A DNA stretch of 64,000 nt from Orlajensenia flava (GTDB lineage Bacteria; Actinomycetota; Actinomycetes; Actinomycetales; Microbacteriaceae): contig NZ_SSSN01000003.1 of NCBI RefSeq assembly GCF_004801905.1, forward strand, positions 496,001 through 560,000, in the 5' to 3' direction. Below the pieces are notes generated by a model. The model saw only the letters and a list, made by a program, of their open reading frames with translations, searched no databases and was not told the origin of the DNA. Shown in pieces: positions 42,276 to 51,694 of the stretch. The translations under genes were made by a program, and so were the position numbers. Positions within the stretch are counted from its first letter, which is position 1. Every line of letters begins with the position of its first letter.

Positions 42276-42826
42276 CAGCTCTCGCTTTCGGTCGAGTCGG
42301 TGGTGGCGGACGAGTCTGCCGAGGGCGCGATGGTGGACGGCGCGATCGCGGTCAGCGCGGTGAGCACGGTGGCGCGCTCCGCGGCATCCGTGAAGCGCAG
42401 GTAGCTGTCGGCGAGCGTGTCGGAATCGTTCGGCATCCAGGTCAGGCAGATCAGACCGCCCTGTTCGACGACCCGGTCGATCGTGTAGGTGGCCGGCCCG
42501 GCCCCATGGATGGCGGGTGTCGGGATCCACACGTCGTCGACGCCCGGTATGACCAGCCGCACACCGTCGGACCCCACGGAGATACGGGCGCGGGCGCGGA
42601 ACGCGAGCCCGGTCAACGCCCGGCGCTCGAGCGGCTTCTCGTGCACCGTGCTCGCCACATAGAACGTGTCTGCCGTCACCGTCGGCGTCTGCGGGGTCTC
42701 GGGCGGCGGGTACCCGGATGCGCCCGCTTCGCGGCGTCGGCGTGACCGCCATCCGAGCCACATGCCGAGCAGCACGAGCGCCAGGACGGCGATGATGATG
42801 ACCAGGGGAAGGGTCAGGTTGCTCAC
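42275..42826 (-). CDS. Membrane-anchored protein of the pyr operon (Rv1382-like)
   Basis: A 183-residue protein with one N-terminal helix (about 5-24) followed by RSRRRR, then a soluble domain (about 55-165) with [19 protein letters not shown] and [19 protein letters not shown], resembling a bacterial PH-like fold, and a Ser/Thr-rich tail. A small membrane protein occupies the same place between pyrC and carA in mycobacteria (Rv1382). Function unknown. GTG overlaps the pyrC stop (GTGA), and its stop overlaps carA. Confidence 0.75.
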   Translation of the reverse strand: MSNLTLPLVIIIAVLALVLLGMWLGWRSRRRREAGASGYPPPETPQTPTVTADTFYVASTVHEKPLERRALTGLAFRARARISVGSDGVRLVIPGVDDVWIPTPAIHGAGPATYTIDRVVEQGGLICLTWMPNDSDTLADSYLRFTDAAERATVLTALTAIAPSTIAPSADSSATTDSTESES

Positions 42827-44127
42827 GCTCCGACCTCCTCGACGCGTCCGTCGAGCACCGTCGCGTAGCCGTTGTGGAAGGTCGCCATCACCCGGCCGGG
42901 CAGCGTGCGCCCCAGGTAGGGCGAGTTGACGCTGCGCCCGGCGAGGTCCCCCGTGCCGAATTCGCGCGATGCGGCGGGGTCGTAGAGCGTGAGCTCGGCG
43001 GGCGATCCCACGGCGAGCTCCTGGCCCTGCCCGCGGAGGCGCCCGATGCGCGCCGGAGCCGAGGAGAGCACGCGGGCGACGTCGCTCCAGTCCAGCAGTC
43101 CGTCCTCGACGACCGAGGCGTGCACGACGGAGAGCGCCGACTCGAGGCCCACCATGCCGTTGGCCGCGGCATCCCACTCGACCTCCTTGGCCTCGATCGG
43201 GTGCGGTGCGTGATCGGTTGCGACGATGTCGATGGTGCCGTCGGCGAGCGCGGCGCGGACGGCTTCGACATCCTCCCGGCTGCGGAGCGGCGGATTGACC
43301 TTGAAGCGGGCGTCGTAGGACGCGGCAAGGTCCTCGGTCAGCAGCAGGTGATGCGGGGTGACCTCCGCCGTCACCGCGATTCCGCGCGCCTTCGCCCAGC
43401 GGATGACCTCGACCGATCCCGCCGTCGAGACGTGGCAGATGTGCAGGCGAGACCCGACGTGCTCGGCGAGCAGCACGTCCCGCGCGATGATGGCCTCCTC
43501 CGCGACGGCCGGCCATCCGGTCAGGCCGAGCTCGCCCGAGAGGGCTCCCTCGTTCATCTGGGCCCCGACAGTGAGCCGCGGCTCCTGAGCGTGCTGGGCG
43601 ATGACACCGTCGAATGCCTTGACGTACTCCAGGGCGCGGCGCATCAGCAGCGGATCGAACACGCAGAAACCGTCGTCGGAGAACACTCGCACCTGTGCCC
43701 GGGAGCGAGCCATCGCACCGAGCTCGGCGAGCCGCTCCCCCTTCAGGCCGATGGTCACGGCGCCGATCGGCTGGACGGTGGCGTAGCCGGCGGCCTCCCC
43801 GAGCGCGAGCTCCTGCTCGACGACTCCGGCGGTGTCGGCCACGGGCGAGGTGTTCGCCATGGCGAAGACGGCGGTGAAGCCCCCGGCCGCCGCAGCGCGT
43901 GTGCCCGTGAGCACGGTCTCGCTCTGCTCGTAGCCGGGCTCGCGGAGATGCGTGTGCAGGTCGACCAGGCCGGGGAGGGCGATCAGCCCGTCGGCGTCCA
44001 CGACCGCCGCACCGGCGGCGGAGAGTCCGGAACCGATTTCTGCGATGACCCCGTCGTCGAGGACGAGGTCGGCGCGGGACCCGTCGGGGAGGCTCACCCC
44101 GCGGATGAGGAACGGCTGCGAGACCAT
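42823..44127 (-). CDS. pyrC: Dihydroorotase
   Basis: A 434-residue class I dihydroorotase that closes the ring of carbamoyl-aspartate. Zinc ligands His58 and His60 are in [10 protein letters not shown]; later ligands are in [14 protein letters not shown] and ATDHAPH. ATG at 44127 shares one base with the pyrB stop (TGATG). Confidence 0.96.
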   Translation of the reverse strand: MVSQPFLIRGVSLPDGSRADLVLDDGVIAEIGSGLSAAGAAVVDADGLIALPGLVDLHTHLREPGYEQSETVLTGTRAAAAGGFTAVFAMANTSPVADTAGVVEQELALGEAAGYATVQPIGAVTIGLKGERLAELGAMARSRAQVRVFSDDGFCVFDPLLMRRALEYVKAFDGVIAQHAQEPRLTVGAQMNEGALSGELGLTGWPAVAEEAIIARDVLLAEHVGSRLHICHVSTAGSVEVIRWAKARGIAVTAEVTPHHLLLTEDLAASYDARFKVNPPLRSREDVEAVRAALADGTIDIVATDHAPHPIEAKEVEWDAAANGMVGLESALSVVHASVVEDGLLDWSDVARVLSSAPARIGRLRGQGQELAVGSPAELTLYDPAASREFGTGDLAGRSVNSPYLGRTLPGRVMATFHNGYATVLDGRVEEVGA

Positions 44128-45095
44128 CACGCCACCTCCCTCTCGCTCGAGCTCGGCCTCTCGCCGGAGAGGAGGAGGTAGAGGGCGGCCATTCTCACGG
44201 AGACTCCATTCGCAACCTGCTCGAGCACGCTCGACTGCATAGAGTCGGCTGCGGCGGCAGAGATCTCGAGTCCACGGTTCATCGGACCCGGGTGCATCAC
44301 AATCGTATCGGGGCGCAGCCGGGCGAACCGCTCGGGATCCAGGCCCCACGCGCGGGAGTACTCCCGGCTGTTGGGAAAGAATCCGCCGTCCATGCGTTCC
44401 TGCTGGATGCGCAGCATCATGATGGCGTCCGGGGCGGCGTCGACGGCATCGTCGAGGTCGTAGCCGACGCTCGCCGGCCATCCGTCGGTGTCCACCGGAA
44501 GCAGCGTTGGGGGCGCGACGAGGCTCACCTCCGCGCCGAGAGTGTCCAACAGCCACACGTTGGAGCGGGCGACACGGGAGTGCAGCACGTCTCCGACGAT
44601 CGTGACGCGCACCCCGTCCAGCGCCCGCCCACGACTGGCCGCGCCGTGCAGCCTCCGCCGGATCGTGAACGCGTCGAGCAGCGCCTGGGTGGGATGCTCG
44701 TGCGTCCCGTCGCCGGCGTTGATGATGCCGGCATCGATCCAGCCGCTCTGAGCGAGCACCTGCGGCGCCCCCGAGGCGTGATGACGGATGACGACCGCAT
44801 CCGCTCCGATCGCCGCGAGGGTCTGCGCGGTGTCCTTGAGGCTCTCGCCCTTGGAAACGCTCGATCCCTTGGCGCTGAAGGTGATCACGTCGGCCGAGAG
44901 CCGTTTGGCGGCGGCCTCGAACGAGATGCGCGTGCGCGTCGAGTCCTCGAAGAACAGGTTGACCACCGTCTTGCCGCGCAGCGTCGGCAGCCTCTTGACC
45001 TCGCGCAACTGCACGTCGGCCATGTCCTCGGCCACGTCGAGCAGCTCGACGGCGGAGTCGCGGCTCAGGTCGCGGGTGGAGAGCAGGTGCCTCAT
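44127..45095 (-). CDS. pyrB: Aspartate carbamoyltransferase catalytic chain
   Basis: A 322-residue enzyme condensing carbamoyl phosphate with aspartate. Carbamoyl-phosphate site STRTR at 52-56, HPTQ at 134-137, and the aspartate-site HPGPMNRG are present. No pyrI regulatory chain is nearby, so control is likely by PyrR. ATG overlaps the pyrR stop (ATGA). Confidence 0.97.
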   Translation of the reverse strand: MRHLLSTRDLSRDSAVELLDVAEDMADVQLREVKRLPTLRGKTVVNLFFEDSTRTRISFEAAAKRLSADVITFSAKGSSVSKGESLKDTAQTLAAIGADAVVIRHHASGAPQVLAQSGWIDAGIINAGDGTHEHPTQALLDAFTIRRRLHGAASRGRALDGVRVTIVGDVLHSRVARSNVWLLDTLGAEVSLVAPPTLLPVDTDGWPASVGYDLDDAVDAAPDAIMMLRIQQERMDGGFFPNSREYSRAWGLDPERFARLRPDTIVMHPGPMNRGLEISAAAADSMQSSVLEQVANGVSVRMAALYLLLSGERPSSSEREVA

Positions 45096-45631
45096 GCCTC
45101 TCCTCCCTCGATGGACACGAAGTCGTCGTCGTCGACTTCCCTGAGGTGCACGTTGATGCGTTCCGAGGTTGCGCTCGGCAGGTTCTTGCCCACGAAGTCG
45201 GCGCGGATGGGGAAGTCGCGGTGACCGCGGTCCACCAGCACGGCGAGCCTGACCGCCCGCGCCCGGCCGAGGTCGCTGAGCGCGTCGAACGCCGCCCGGA
45301 TCGTCCGCCCCGAGAACAGCACGTCGTCGACGAGCACGACCGTCCGACCGTCGATCGAGGTCGGGATGTCGGTGGGTGACGGAGTGCGCGTGCGGGTGCG
45401 TCCGAGGTCGTCGCGGTACATCGTGACGTCGAGCGATCCCGCGAGTGCGGCCGGGGCATCAGGCTCGATGCGCTGGATGATCGCTGCGATGCGACGGGCC
45501 AGGACGGTGCCCCGCGTGGGGATGCCGAGGATGAGGAGATCGGATGCTCCGCGATTGGATTCCAGGATCTCGTGGGAGATGCGGGTCAACGCCCGCTGCA
45601 TGTCAGCGTCGGTGAGCACGATTCGCGCCAC
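45092..45631 (-). CDS. pyrR: Pyrimidine operon regulator PyrR / uracil phosphoribosyltransferase
   Basis: A 179-residue RNA-binding regulator with a type I phosphoribosyltransferase fold. The PRPP loop [13 protein letters not shown] is at 98-110. PyrR binds a loop in pyr mRNA when UMP is high. A match to that loop is present just upstream of its own ribosome binding site, pointing to autoregulation of the whole operon. GTG at 45631 has AAGGGGG about 10 nt upstream. Confidence 0.96.
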   Translation of the reverse strand: MARIVLTDADMQRALTRISHEILESNRGASDLLILGIPTRGTVLARRIAAIIQRIEPDAPAALAGSLDVTMYRDDLGRTRTRTPSPTDIPTSIDGRTVVLVDDVLFSGRTIRAAFDALSDLGRARAVRLAVLVDRGHRDFPIRADFVGKNLPSATSERINVHLREVDDDDFVSIEGGEA

Positions 45632-45650
45632 AGGACCGACCCCCTTCCCC

Positions 45651-45666
45651 GCCTCACAGGACGGCT
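45651..45666 (-). promoter_or_regulatory. PyrR-binding loop in the pyr leader
   Basis: On the minus strand the leader reads AGCCG-TCCTGTGAGG-C. The core (45661-45652) fits the known PyrR anti-antiterminator consensus UCCNGNGAGG exactly, flanked by bases able to pair (CCG/CGG). It ends about 3 nt before the ribosome binding site region. In Mycobacterium smegmatis the same arrangement gives PyrR-dependent translational repression. Confidence 0.7.
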
Positions 45667-45690
45667 GTTAAAGGTTGTCAAACTCCCCCG

Positions 45691-45696
45691 AGCCTA
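45691..45696 (-). promoter_or_regulatory. -10 hexamer TAGGCT of the pyr operon
   Basis: TAGGCT on the minus strand predicts a start near 45684 and a leader of about 53 nt that contains the PyrR loop and the pyrR ribosome binding site. A TTGACA lies downstream of it, without a matching -10. Confidence 0.45.
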
Positions 45697-45752
45697 GCAG
45701 CAGCTCGGGCCGTTCCGACCCTTCGGCCGCCGCATCGGTGGCGCGCCGATCG

Positions 45753-45766
45753 GTGACATTCGTCAC
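45753..45766. repeat. Small inverted repeat upstream of the plus-strand membrane protein
   Basis: GTGAC-ATTC-GTCAC, 59 nt before the ATG at 45825, in the divergent gap with pyrR. It could be an operator for either gene; there is no further support. Confidence 0.3.
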
Positions 45767-45824
45767 GCCGGAATCATGACCGGCCTCGTGTCCACCGAGA
45801 CTCGGCCGGGAGGACCCTGAGGGC

Positions 45825-46859
45825 ATGAGCACCATGATCCGCACCGCATCTTTGGCACTCCTCTCCGCGATCACCGCCGAGTTCCTGCTCGGCGACCAAT
45901 GGTTGGGCGGCGCGGCCGGCGCCGGCCAGCAGGTGGCGCAGCTCGTGCTGTTCACCGCGTTCTACGGATCGGCCGCCGTCCTCATCCGCGAGATCGCTCG
46001 TCGATCGGGACGCGGATGGCCGAGCATCCTGATGCTCGCGCTCGCCTTCGGGGTGATCGAGGAGGGCCTCGTGGATCAATCGCTGTTCAATCCCGACTTC
46101 GCCGGCCGGCGGCTCCTCGACTCCGGATTCGTCCCCGCGCTCGGCATCGGAGGTCCGTGGACGGTCTTCGTGCTCACCCTGCATGTCGTCTGGAGCATGG
46201 GCGCTCCCATCGCCATCGCGGAGGCGCTGTTCCCGCGTCACACCGCCAGCCGCGCCGCCGTCGCCCCCCAGGTGCAGGCGCCGTGGTTGCGGACCGGCGG
46301 CATCATCACCGCCGGCATCCTCTGCGCCCTCGGCGCGGCCGCCATCTGGTTCGTCACGACCATCGCCGCCGGATTTCAGGCCGCGCCGGCGCAACTGGTG
46401 GTCTCGCTCGTCATCGCCGTCGCGCTGGTCGTCGCCGCCCTGAGACTCCCCCGCCGGCGCCCACGTGCAACGCGTCCGGCGTGGCCAGCGGTCCTCGCCG
46501 GCCTGGCGGTCTCGAGCGCCTTCCTCCTCGTCGACCACAACGCAGAGGGAATCGGCCCGTGGGCGATGACGGCAATCCTGTTGGCCCTGCTCGCGGCCGG
46601 CGCGACCAGCGCCGCCATCCTGAGACTCGATGTGCTCGGCCTGGCGATCGGCGCCGTGCTGAGCTACGGGTGGGTCGGCCTGGTCTCGGCATCGGCGGTC
46701 GGCTGGGGCGCGGTGCTCGAGCAGTCGCTCATCGTCCTCGCCGTGCTGGCGGCGGTCGTCGTCGCTCTCGTCCGTCGCTCGAGGACGCCCGCGATCGTCG
46801 AGCCCGGCGACTCGTCCCTCGGCGATCCGAGCGTGGTCGACGTCAGTCGGTCGGCCTGA
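45825..46859 (+). CDS. Uncharacterised polytopic membrane protein
   Basis: A 344-residue protein with about 8-9 hydrophobic helices and a polar C-terminal tail. I do not recognise a characterised family. A conserved-looking acidic stretch, GVIEEGLVDQSLFNPDF, sits after the third helix, and HVVWSMGAPIAIAEALF follows; this faintly recalls CPBP-type intramembrane proteases (EE...H) but lacks the EExxxR pattern. It is on the opposite strand from all neighbours over 14 kb, inserted between nusB and pyrR, which lie close together in other actinobacteria. Its last 17 bp overlap the end of nusB tail to tail. Confidence 0.75.
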   Translation: MSTMIRTASLALLSAITAEFLLGDQWLGGAAGAGQQVAQLVLFTAFYGSAAVLIREIARRSGRGWPSILMLALAFGVIEEGLVDQSLFNPDFAGRRLLDSGFVPALGIGGPWTVFVLTLHVVWSMGAPIAIAEALFPRHTASRAAVAPQVQAPWLRTGGIITAGILCALGAAAIWFVTTIAAGFQAAPAQLVVSLVIAVALVVAALRLPRRRPRATRPAWPAVLAGLAVSSAFLLVDHNAEGIGPWAMTAILLALLAAGATSAAILRLDVLGLAIGAVLSYGWVGLVSASAVGWGAVLEQSLIVLAVLAAVVVALVRRSRTPAIVEPGDSSLGDPSVVDVSRSA

Positions 46860-47262
46860 CCTGGGCGATCTTCGCGAGCAGCCCGTTGACGAACCCGGCC
46901 GAGTCATCCGTCGAGAGAACGGTGGCCGCTTCGACCGCCTCCGAGATCGCCACGCCATCGGGCACTTCGTCGTTGAAGAGGATCTCCCAGATGCCGATGC
47001 GCAGCAGAGCCCGATCGATCGCCGGCATGCGCTTGAGTGTCCAGCCCTGCGCGTAGGTCTCGATGAGCTCGTCGATCTCGACCTGATGGTCCACGATGCC
47101 GTCGACGATCTCACGCGCGTACAGCCAGCTGGCCTCACGCGCCGGCTCGCCCGCCGCCCGTTCCGCCTCGGTGGCGAGGGCCTGCGGCACCGTGATCTGC
47201 CGCATGTCGGCGGCGTAGAGGATGTCGAGCGCGCGCTTGCGCGCCTTGGTTCTGGCCGACAC
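46843..47262 (-). CDS. nusB: Transcription antitermination factor NusB
   Basis: A 139-residue all-helical RNA-binding factor for rRNA antitermination with NusE. The core RKRALDILYAADMR, an internal MPAIDRALLRIGIWEIL and the closing FVNGLLAKIA are characteristic. GTG at 47262 shares one base with the efp stop (TAGTG). Its final 17 bp are shared with the convergent membrane protein gene. Confidence 0.96.
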   Translation of the reverse strand: MSARTKARKRALDILYAADMRQITVPQALATEAERAAGEPAREASWLYAREIVDGIVDHQVEIDELIETYAQGWTLKRMPAIDRALLRIGIWEILFNDEVPDGVAISEAVEAATVLSTDDSAGFVNGLLAKIAQVRPTD

Positions 47263-47822
47263 TAGTTGACGCGGCCGAGGTAATCGCCCGTGCGGGTGTC
47301 GACCTTGACCTTGGTGCCGGTCTCGAGGAACAGCGGCACCTGGATCTCGTAGCCGGTCTCGACCGTGGCGGGCTTGGTGCCGCCGGTGGAGCGGTCGCCC
47401 TGGAGGCCGGGCTCGGTGTAGGTGATCTCGAGCACGACGGATGCCGGGAGCTCGACGTAGAGCGGGTTGCCGTTGTTGAGGGCGACCGTCACCGACTGGT
47501 TCTCGAGCATGAAGTTGGCGGCGTCGCCGACGACCGTGCCCGGGACCGTGATCTGGTCGTAGTCGGACGCGTCCATGAAGACGAAGCTGTCGCCGTCGTT
47601 GTAGAGGTAGGTGAAGTCGCGGCGGTCGACATTCTCGATCTCGATCTTCGCGCCGGCGTTGTACGTGCGGTCGACGACCTTGCCGGTCACGACGTTCTTC
47701 ATCTTCGTACGCACGAAGGCACCGCCCTTGCCCGGCTTGACGTGCTGGAACTCGATCACACTCCAGAGCTGGCCGTCGATGTTGAGGACGACGCCGTTGC
47801 GGATGTCAGCGGTAGAGGCCAT
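47262..47822 (-). CDS. efp: Elongation factor P
   Basis: A 186-residue factor relieving ribosome stalling at polyproline. Three beta-barrel domains; the tip loop is KPGKGGAFV with Lys32. The unmodified-lysine actinobacterial subfamily is described with PGKGP; here the residue after the second Gly is Gly. TAGACT at 47892-47897 (minus strand) could start a leader of about 60 nt. One-base overlap with nusB. Confidence 0.97.
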   Translation of the reverse strand: MASTADIRNGVVLNIDGQLWSVIEFQHVKPGKGGAFVRTKMKNVVTGKVVDRTYNAGAKIEIENVDRRDFTYLYNDGDSFVFMDASDYDQITVPGTVVGDAANFMLENQSVTVALNNGNPLYVELPASVVLEITYTEPGLQGDRSTGGTKPATVETGYEIQVPLFLETGTKVKVDTRTGDYLGRVN

Positions 47823-47891
47823 GGGTGAGGTGATCCGTTCAATAGGGGAAGATGCGAGGCCGCTTCGCGCTGAACGCGGGGCCGACAGAAC

Positions 47892-47897
47892 AGTCTA
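47892..47897 (-). promoter_or_regulatory. -10 hexamer TAGACT upstream of efp
   Basis: TAGACT on the minus strand in the 80-nt gap between aroQ and efp, predicting a start near 47885 and a leader of about 60 nt. It gives efp-nusB their own promoter. There is no clear -35. Confidence 0.35.
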
Positions 47898-47902
47898 GAC
47901 GG

Positions 47903-48346
47903 TCAGTCGATGCCGCGCAGGATGTGGTCGAGCGCGAGCCGGTAGGAGTCGAACCCCAGCCCCGCGATGACCCCGGTCGCGACGGCGCTGATGACGCTCG
48001 TGTGACGGAACACCTCACGCGCGTGCGGGTTCGAGAGGTGCACCTCGATGAGCGGGATGCCGGCCCCGGTCACCATGGCGGCGGCGTCCCGAAGGCCGTA
48101 ACTGTAGTGGGTGAACGCCGCGGGGTTGAGGATGACCGGCGTGCCCGCATCCGCCGCCTCGTGGAGCCAGCCGATCAGCTCTCCCTCGTCGTCCGTCTGC
48201 CGGAAGTCGAGGCGGGTGCGTTCACCGTCGACGGATGCCTCCAGCGCCGCCCGCAGGTCGTCGAGCGTGGCCGAGCCGTAGACCTCGGGCTCACGCGAGC
48301 CGAGCCGGCCGAGGTTGGGACCGTTGAGCACGAGGATGGTCGTCAT
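47903..48346 (-). CDS. aroQ: 3-dehydroquinate dehydratase, type II
   Basis: A 147-residue dodecameric enzyme of the shikimate pathway. NGPNLGRLG, catalytic Tyr in [19 protein letters not shown] and the [11 protein letters not shown] segment with the general-acid His are intact. TAGGCT (48361-48356) ends 9 nt before the ATG, so it probably has its own promoter, with a very short leader including GGGG. Confidence 0.96.
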   Translation of the reverse strand: MTTILVLNGPNLGRLGSREPEVYGSATLDDLRAALEASVDGERTRLDFRQTDDEGELIGWLHEAADAGTPVILNPAAFTHYSYGLRDAAAMVTGAGIPLIEVHLSNPHAREVFRHTSVISAVATGVIAGLGFDSYRLALDHILRGID

Positions 48347-48365
48347 GATGCCCCGAGCCTAGCGG

Positions 48366-48395
48366 CGAGCCGGGCCCGCGCCGGCCCGACGGCTC
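48366..48395. terminator. GC-rich hairpin after the APC permease
   Basis: GAGCCG and CGGCTC pair around an inner GGCC/GGCC, directly at the permease stop codon and just before the aroQ -10 hexamer. It would end permease transcription; there is no U-tract. Confidence 0.4.
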
Positions 48396-49989
48396 AGTCG
48401 CGCGCGGTCGAGGTCGGCACGGCGAAGGAGCGCGGCACGGTCTTGCCCTGGAAGAAGTCGGGTCGACGCCACCACCAGATGCCCATCAGCACGGCGCCGA
48501 TGACCAGGCCGCCGATGCCGACCACCGCCTCGGCACCGATTCCGAAGATGGTCACGTTGTGGCCCTTCTCGTCGGTCAGCCAGTCGGGTGCGGAGAACTG
48601 GATGGTGCCGTAGATGAACACCGCCAGCAGCATCAGCCCGCCGACGAAGGGGAAGACTCCGCGCAGGATGAAGGCTCGCACGGACGACGTGAGCGTCTTG
48701 CGGTAATACCACGTGCAGGCGAAGCCGGTGAGGCCGTAGTAGAAGGCGATCATGAGGCCGATCGAGCCGATGAGGGCGCTGAGCAGGTCGGGACTGATGA
48801 GCGTGAAGACGAGGTAGAAGGCGGCCGAGGCGATGCCCATGCCGATCGTCGACCACGTCGGCGTGAGGAACTTCGGGTGGATGCGCGCGAACTTCTCGGG
48901 GATCGCCTTGTGCGCGGCCATCGAGAGGGCGGTGCGCGCCGTGGGAAGGATGGTCGTCTGCGTGGACGCCGACGCCGATGTGAGGATCGAGGCCGCCAGC
49001 AGCAGGAGGCAGATCCGACCGAGCGGACTGTCACCGAAGAGAGCGGGGCCGATGGCTGAGAACACGTCGTTGGCATTGGCCTCGTTGCCGAGCCCGATGC
49101 CCTTCGTGGACACCCCCGCGAAGGCGACCGCCCCGGTGGTGACCAATGCGTAGGTGATGAGCAGGAGGACGGTGCTGATCACGGCTGCGCGACCGGGGGT
49201 CTTCTCCGGGTCCTTGGTCTCCTCGTTGACGGACACGGCGGTGTCCCAGCCCCAATAGATGAAGATCGCCGTGAGCATGGCCGGCGCTATGACACTGCCG
49301 AAGTCGAGGGTGAACGGATTGAACCAATCCCAGGACGGCGTGATCGAGTATGGCTCGGCTGTTCCGGAGTAGACCCGCACCAGGGCGACCACCGCGAAGA
49401 GGACCAGCACGAGCACCTCGATGCTCAGCAGCGCCACCTGGATGCGGGCGGAGAGCTCGATGCCGCGGTAGCAGATCCAGGTCATCACAGCGATCCAGAC
49501 CAAGCCCGCGACGGTCGACCACAGCACGCTGTTGGCCAGGTCGGCGACGCCGGGTACGCCGAGGCCGCCGACGAAGGTGAACGAGTACGAGCCGGCGATG
49601 GCGGCGAGGTTGGCCATGACGATCACGTCGGCGACGATGATGCCCCATCCGCCCATCCAGCCGGTGACGGAGCCGAACGCGCGCGTCGCCCAGGTGAACG
49701 TGGTCCCGCAGTCCGGGTCGGCCTTGTTCATCTCCTGATAGGCGATCGCGATGAGGAACATCGGGACGAAGGCCAGCAGGACGATGCCGGGAGCCTTCGT
49801 CCCCGAAAGCAGTGCCCCGCCGCTGGCGACGATGAAGCCGACGCTCGCCGCCAGGCTGTACGCCGGGGCGGTCGAGGAGACGCCGATGACGACGCTCGAG
49901 ACCAGACCGAGCGCGTCGGTCTTCAAGCCCTTTCCGGCGTCGGCCTCTGGCGGAACGACCGGAGCATCGCCGGGAGTGGTCGCTGTCAT
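48394..49989 (-). CDS. APC family amino acid permease
   Basis: A 531-residue amino acid/polyamine/organocation transporter with about 12 membrane helices. The first helix region reads GVSSTAPAYSLAASVGFIV, with the unwound TAP-type glycine/serine segment expected for substrate binding; conserved GWGIIVADVIVMANLAAIAGSY and WGWDTAVSVNEETKDP follow. The C-terminus is basic. Substrate cannot be predicted. It interrupts the usual aroB-aroQ adjacency and has its own 116-nt upstream region with a palindrome, so it may be separately regulated. Confidence 0.88.
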   Translation of the reverse strand: MTATTPGDAPVVPPEADAGKGLKTDALGLVSSVVIGVSSTAPAYSLAASVGFIVASGGALLSGTKAPGIVLLAFVPMFLIAIAYQEMNKADPDCGTTFTWATRAFGSVTGWMGGWGIIVADVIVMANLAAIAGSYSFTFVGGLGVPGVADLANSVLWSTVAGLVWIAVMTWICYRGIELSARIQVALLSIEVLVLVLFAVVALVRVYSGTAEPYSITPSWDWFNPFTLDFGSVIAPAMLTAIFIYWGWDTAVSVNEETKDPEKTPGRAAVISTVLLLITYALVTTGAVAFAGVSTKGIGLGNEANANDVFSAIGPALFGDSPLGRICLLLLAASILTSASASTQTTILPTARTALSMAAHKAIPEKFARIHPKFLTPTWSTIGMGIASAAFYLVFTLISPDLLSALIGSIGLMIAFYYGLTGFACTWYYRKTLTSSVRAFILRGVFPFVGGLMLLAVFIYGTIQFSAPDWLTDEKGHNVTIFGIGAEAVVGIGGLVIGAVLMGIWWWRRPDFFQGKTVPRSFAVPTSTARD

Positions 49990-50041
49990 GGGGCACCCTT
50001 CGCACGCATCGTCGGGAACGACCGAACTCGGATCACCGCGG

Positions 50042-50059
50042 TCGGTCGACGTCGACCGA
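50042..50059. promoter_or_regulatory. 18-bp perfect palindrome upstream of the APC permease
   Basis: TCGGTCGACGTCGACCGA is a complete dyad, 52 nt before the permease ATG. A TACACT about 20 nt further upstream could be the -10. Such a long exact palindrome suggests an operator for a dimeric repressor such as a TetR- or GntR-type protein; the regulator is not nearby. Confidence 0.45.
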
Positions 50060-50105
50060 TCTGATCAAGCGCAGTGTATGCCCGCGCCGAACGCTTGCGA
50101 CAGTC

Positions 50106-51188
50106 TCAGCTGCCGATCTCCTGGTAGGCGGCGAACAGCAGCGACGTCTCGGGCGCCTGCAGCACGCTCGGGCGTGCCAGTCCATCGAGCACGATGAACC
50201 GCAGCATGCCGGCGCGAGCCTTCTTGTCGCGCTGCATGGTCGCGAGGAGCGTGTTCCAACGGCCGACCGGGTAGGTGGTCGGCAGCGACAGCGAGTCGAG
50301 GATGCTGCGGTGCCGATCGACGACGTCGTCGCCGAGTGATCCGGTGAGCCGGCCGAGCTCCGCGGCGAACATCATGCCGACGGCCACCGCTGCACCGTGG
50401 CGCCACTGGTAGCGCTCTGCGTGCTCGATGGCGTGGCCGAGGGTGTGGCCGTAGTTCAGGATCTCCCGCAGCCCCTGCTCGGTGAAATCCTCGCTCACGA
50501 CCCGGGCCTTCATGTCGACGGCGAGCTCCACCACGCGCCGGAACTGCGGCGTCGTCGGGTCGGTGGCCTTATCCACATCGGCCTCGATGATGTCGAGGAT
50601 CTCGGGCGAATCGATGAATCCCGCCTTCACGATCTCGGCGAAGCCCGCGAGGATCTCGTTGCGCGGGAGGGTGTCGAGCAGGTCGAGGTCGCACAGCACG
50701 GCGGCCGGAGCGTAGAAGGCACCGACCAGGTTCTTGCCCTCCGCCGTGTTGATGCCGGTCTTGCCGCCGATGGCGGCATCCACCATCCCCGCGACGGATG
50801 TGGGCACCTGGACGAGCCTGACGCCCCGCAGCCAGGTCGCGGCCACGAAGCCCGCGAGGTCGGTGATGGCGCCCCCGCCGAAGCCGATCACCGCATCCGT
50901 CCTGGTGAAGTCGGCCTGACCCATGACCTGCCAGCAGAAGGCGGCCACCTCGACGCGCTTGGCCGCTTCGGCGTCGGGGACCTCGGCGATCAGCACCTCG
51001 AGGGTGTCGCCGGCGAGGCGATCGCGCAGCTCATTGGCCTTGGCGCCGAGCGTCGGGGCGTGAATGATGAGCACCTTGCGCACGCCGGGGCCGAGCCGAT
51101 CGGCGAGCTGGCTCAGCACGCCGGATCCGATGACGATGTCGTAGGGGTCGACACCCCGCACGGTGATGACGGTGTCGGTCTCGGTCAC
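50106..51188 (-). CDS. aroB: 3-dehydroquinate synthase
   Basis: A 360-residue NAD- and Zn-dependent enzyme closing the carbocycle from DAHP. GFGGGAITDLAGFVAATWLRG binds NAD; zinc ligands include the Glu in FAEIVKAGF and the His in NYGHTLGHAIE. GTG at 51188 overlaps the aroK stop (GTGA) and has GGAG in AGGAGAG about 6 nt before. Confidence 0.96.
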   Translation of the reverse strand: MTETDTVITVRGVDPYDIVIGSGVLSQLADRLGPGVRKVLIIHAPTLGAKANELRDRLAGDTLEVLIAEVPDAEAAKRVEVAAFCWQVMGQADFTRTDAVIGFGGGAITDLAGFVAATWLRGVRLVQVPTSVAGMVDAAIGGKTGINTAEGKNLVGAFYAPAAVLCDLDLLDTLPRNEILAGFAEIVKAGFIDSPEILDIIEADVDKATDPTTPQFRRVVELAVDMKARVVSEDFTEQGLREILNYGHTLGHAIEHAERYQWRHGAAVAVGMMFAAELGRLTGSLGDDVVDRHRSILDSLSLPTTYPVGRWNTLLATMQRDKKARAGMLRFIVLDGLARPSVLQAPETSLLFAAYQEIGS

Positions 51189-51694
51189 GATCTCTCCTCC
51201 AGCCAGAGCACGATGTCGGCGGCGATCTCGCTGATGGGCCGCGTCGACGTGTCGAAGCTCACGTGGGCCAGCCGTTCGTACAGCGGACCGCGTTCGGTGT
51301 TGATGCGCGCCCATGCCTCGACGGCGTCGCCGTGGAGGAGGGGGCGCTTGGAGCCGCCGATGCGCTTGGCGACGGACTCCTCGCTGATGGTCAATCGGAT
51401 GACGGTCGCGTCGCGCAGGTCCTCCTGGGTGCGGGGATCGAGCACGGCGCCTCCGCCGAGCGATACCACCGCAGCCTGCTCGAGCGCCTCGGCGACCGCA
51501 GCGCGCTCGAGCACCCGGAAGAAATCCTCTCCCTCGCGCTCGAAGATTCCGCTGATGGGCCCGTGCTCGGCGACCACGACGCTGTCCGTGTCGATGAACG
51601 GGACGTCGAGCGCGGCTGCGACCCGACGTCCGATGCGGGACTTGCCCGAGGCCATCGGACCGATCAGGGCGACCGGCAACGACCGGCTCGTCAT
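51185..51694 (-). CDS. aroK: Shikimate kinase
   Basis: A 169-residue P-loop kinase phosphorylating shikimate. Walker A GPMASGKS is at 12-19; the shikimate-site DTD and LGGGAVL segments follow. ATG overlaps the aroC stop (ATGA), and its end overlaps aroB (GTGA). Confidence 0.96.
   Translation of the reverse strand: MTSRSLPVALIGPMASGKSRIGRRVAAALDVPFIDTDSVVVAEHGPISGIFEREGEDFFRVLERAAVAEALEQAAVVSLGGGAVLDPRTQEDLRDATVIRLTISEESVAKRIGGSKRPLLHGDAVEAWARINTERGPLYERLAHVSFDTSTRPISEIAADIVLWLEERS

Noticed and set aside
45671..45690. TTGACA upstream of pyrR as a -35 box
   Set aside because: No -10 at 16-19 nt; the TAGGCT further upstream fits better and puts TTGACA inside the leader.
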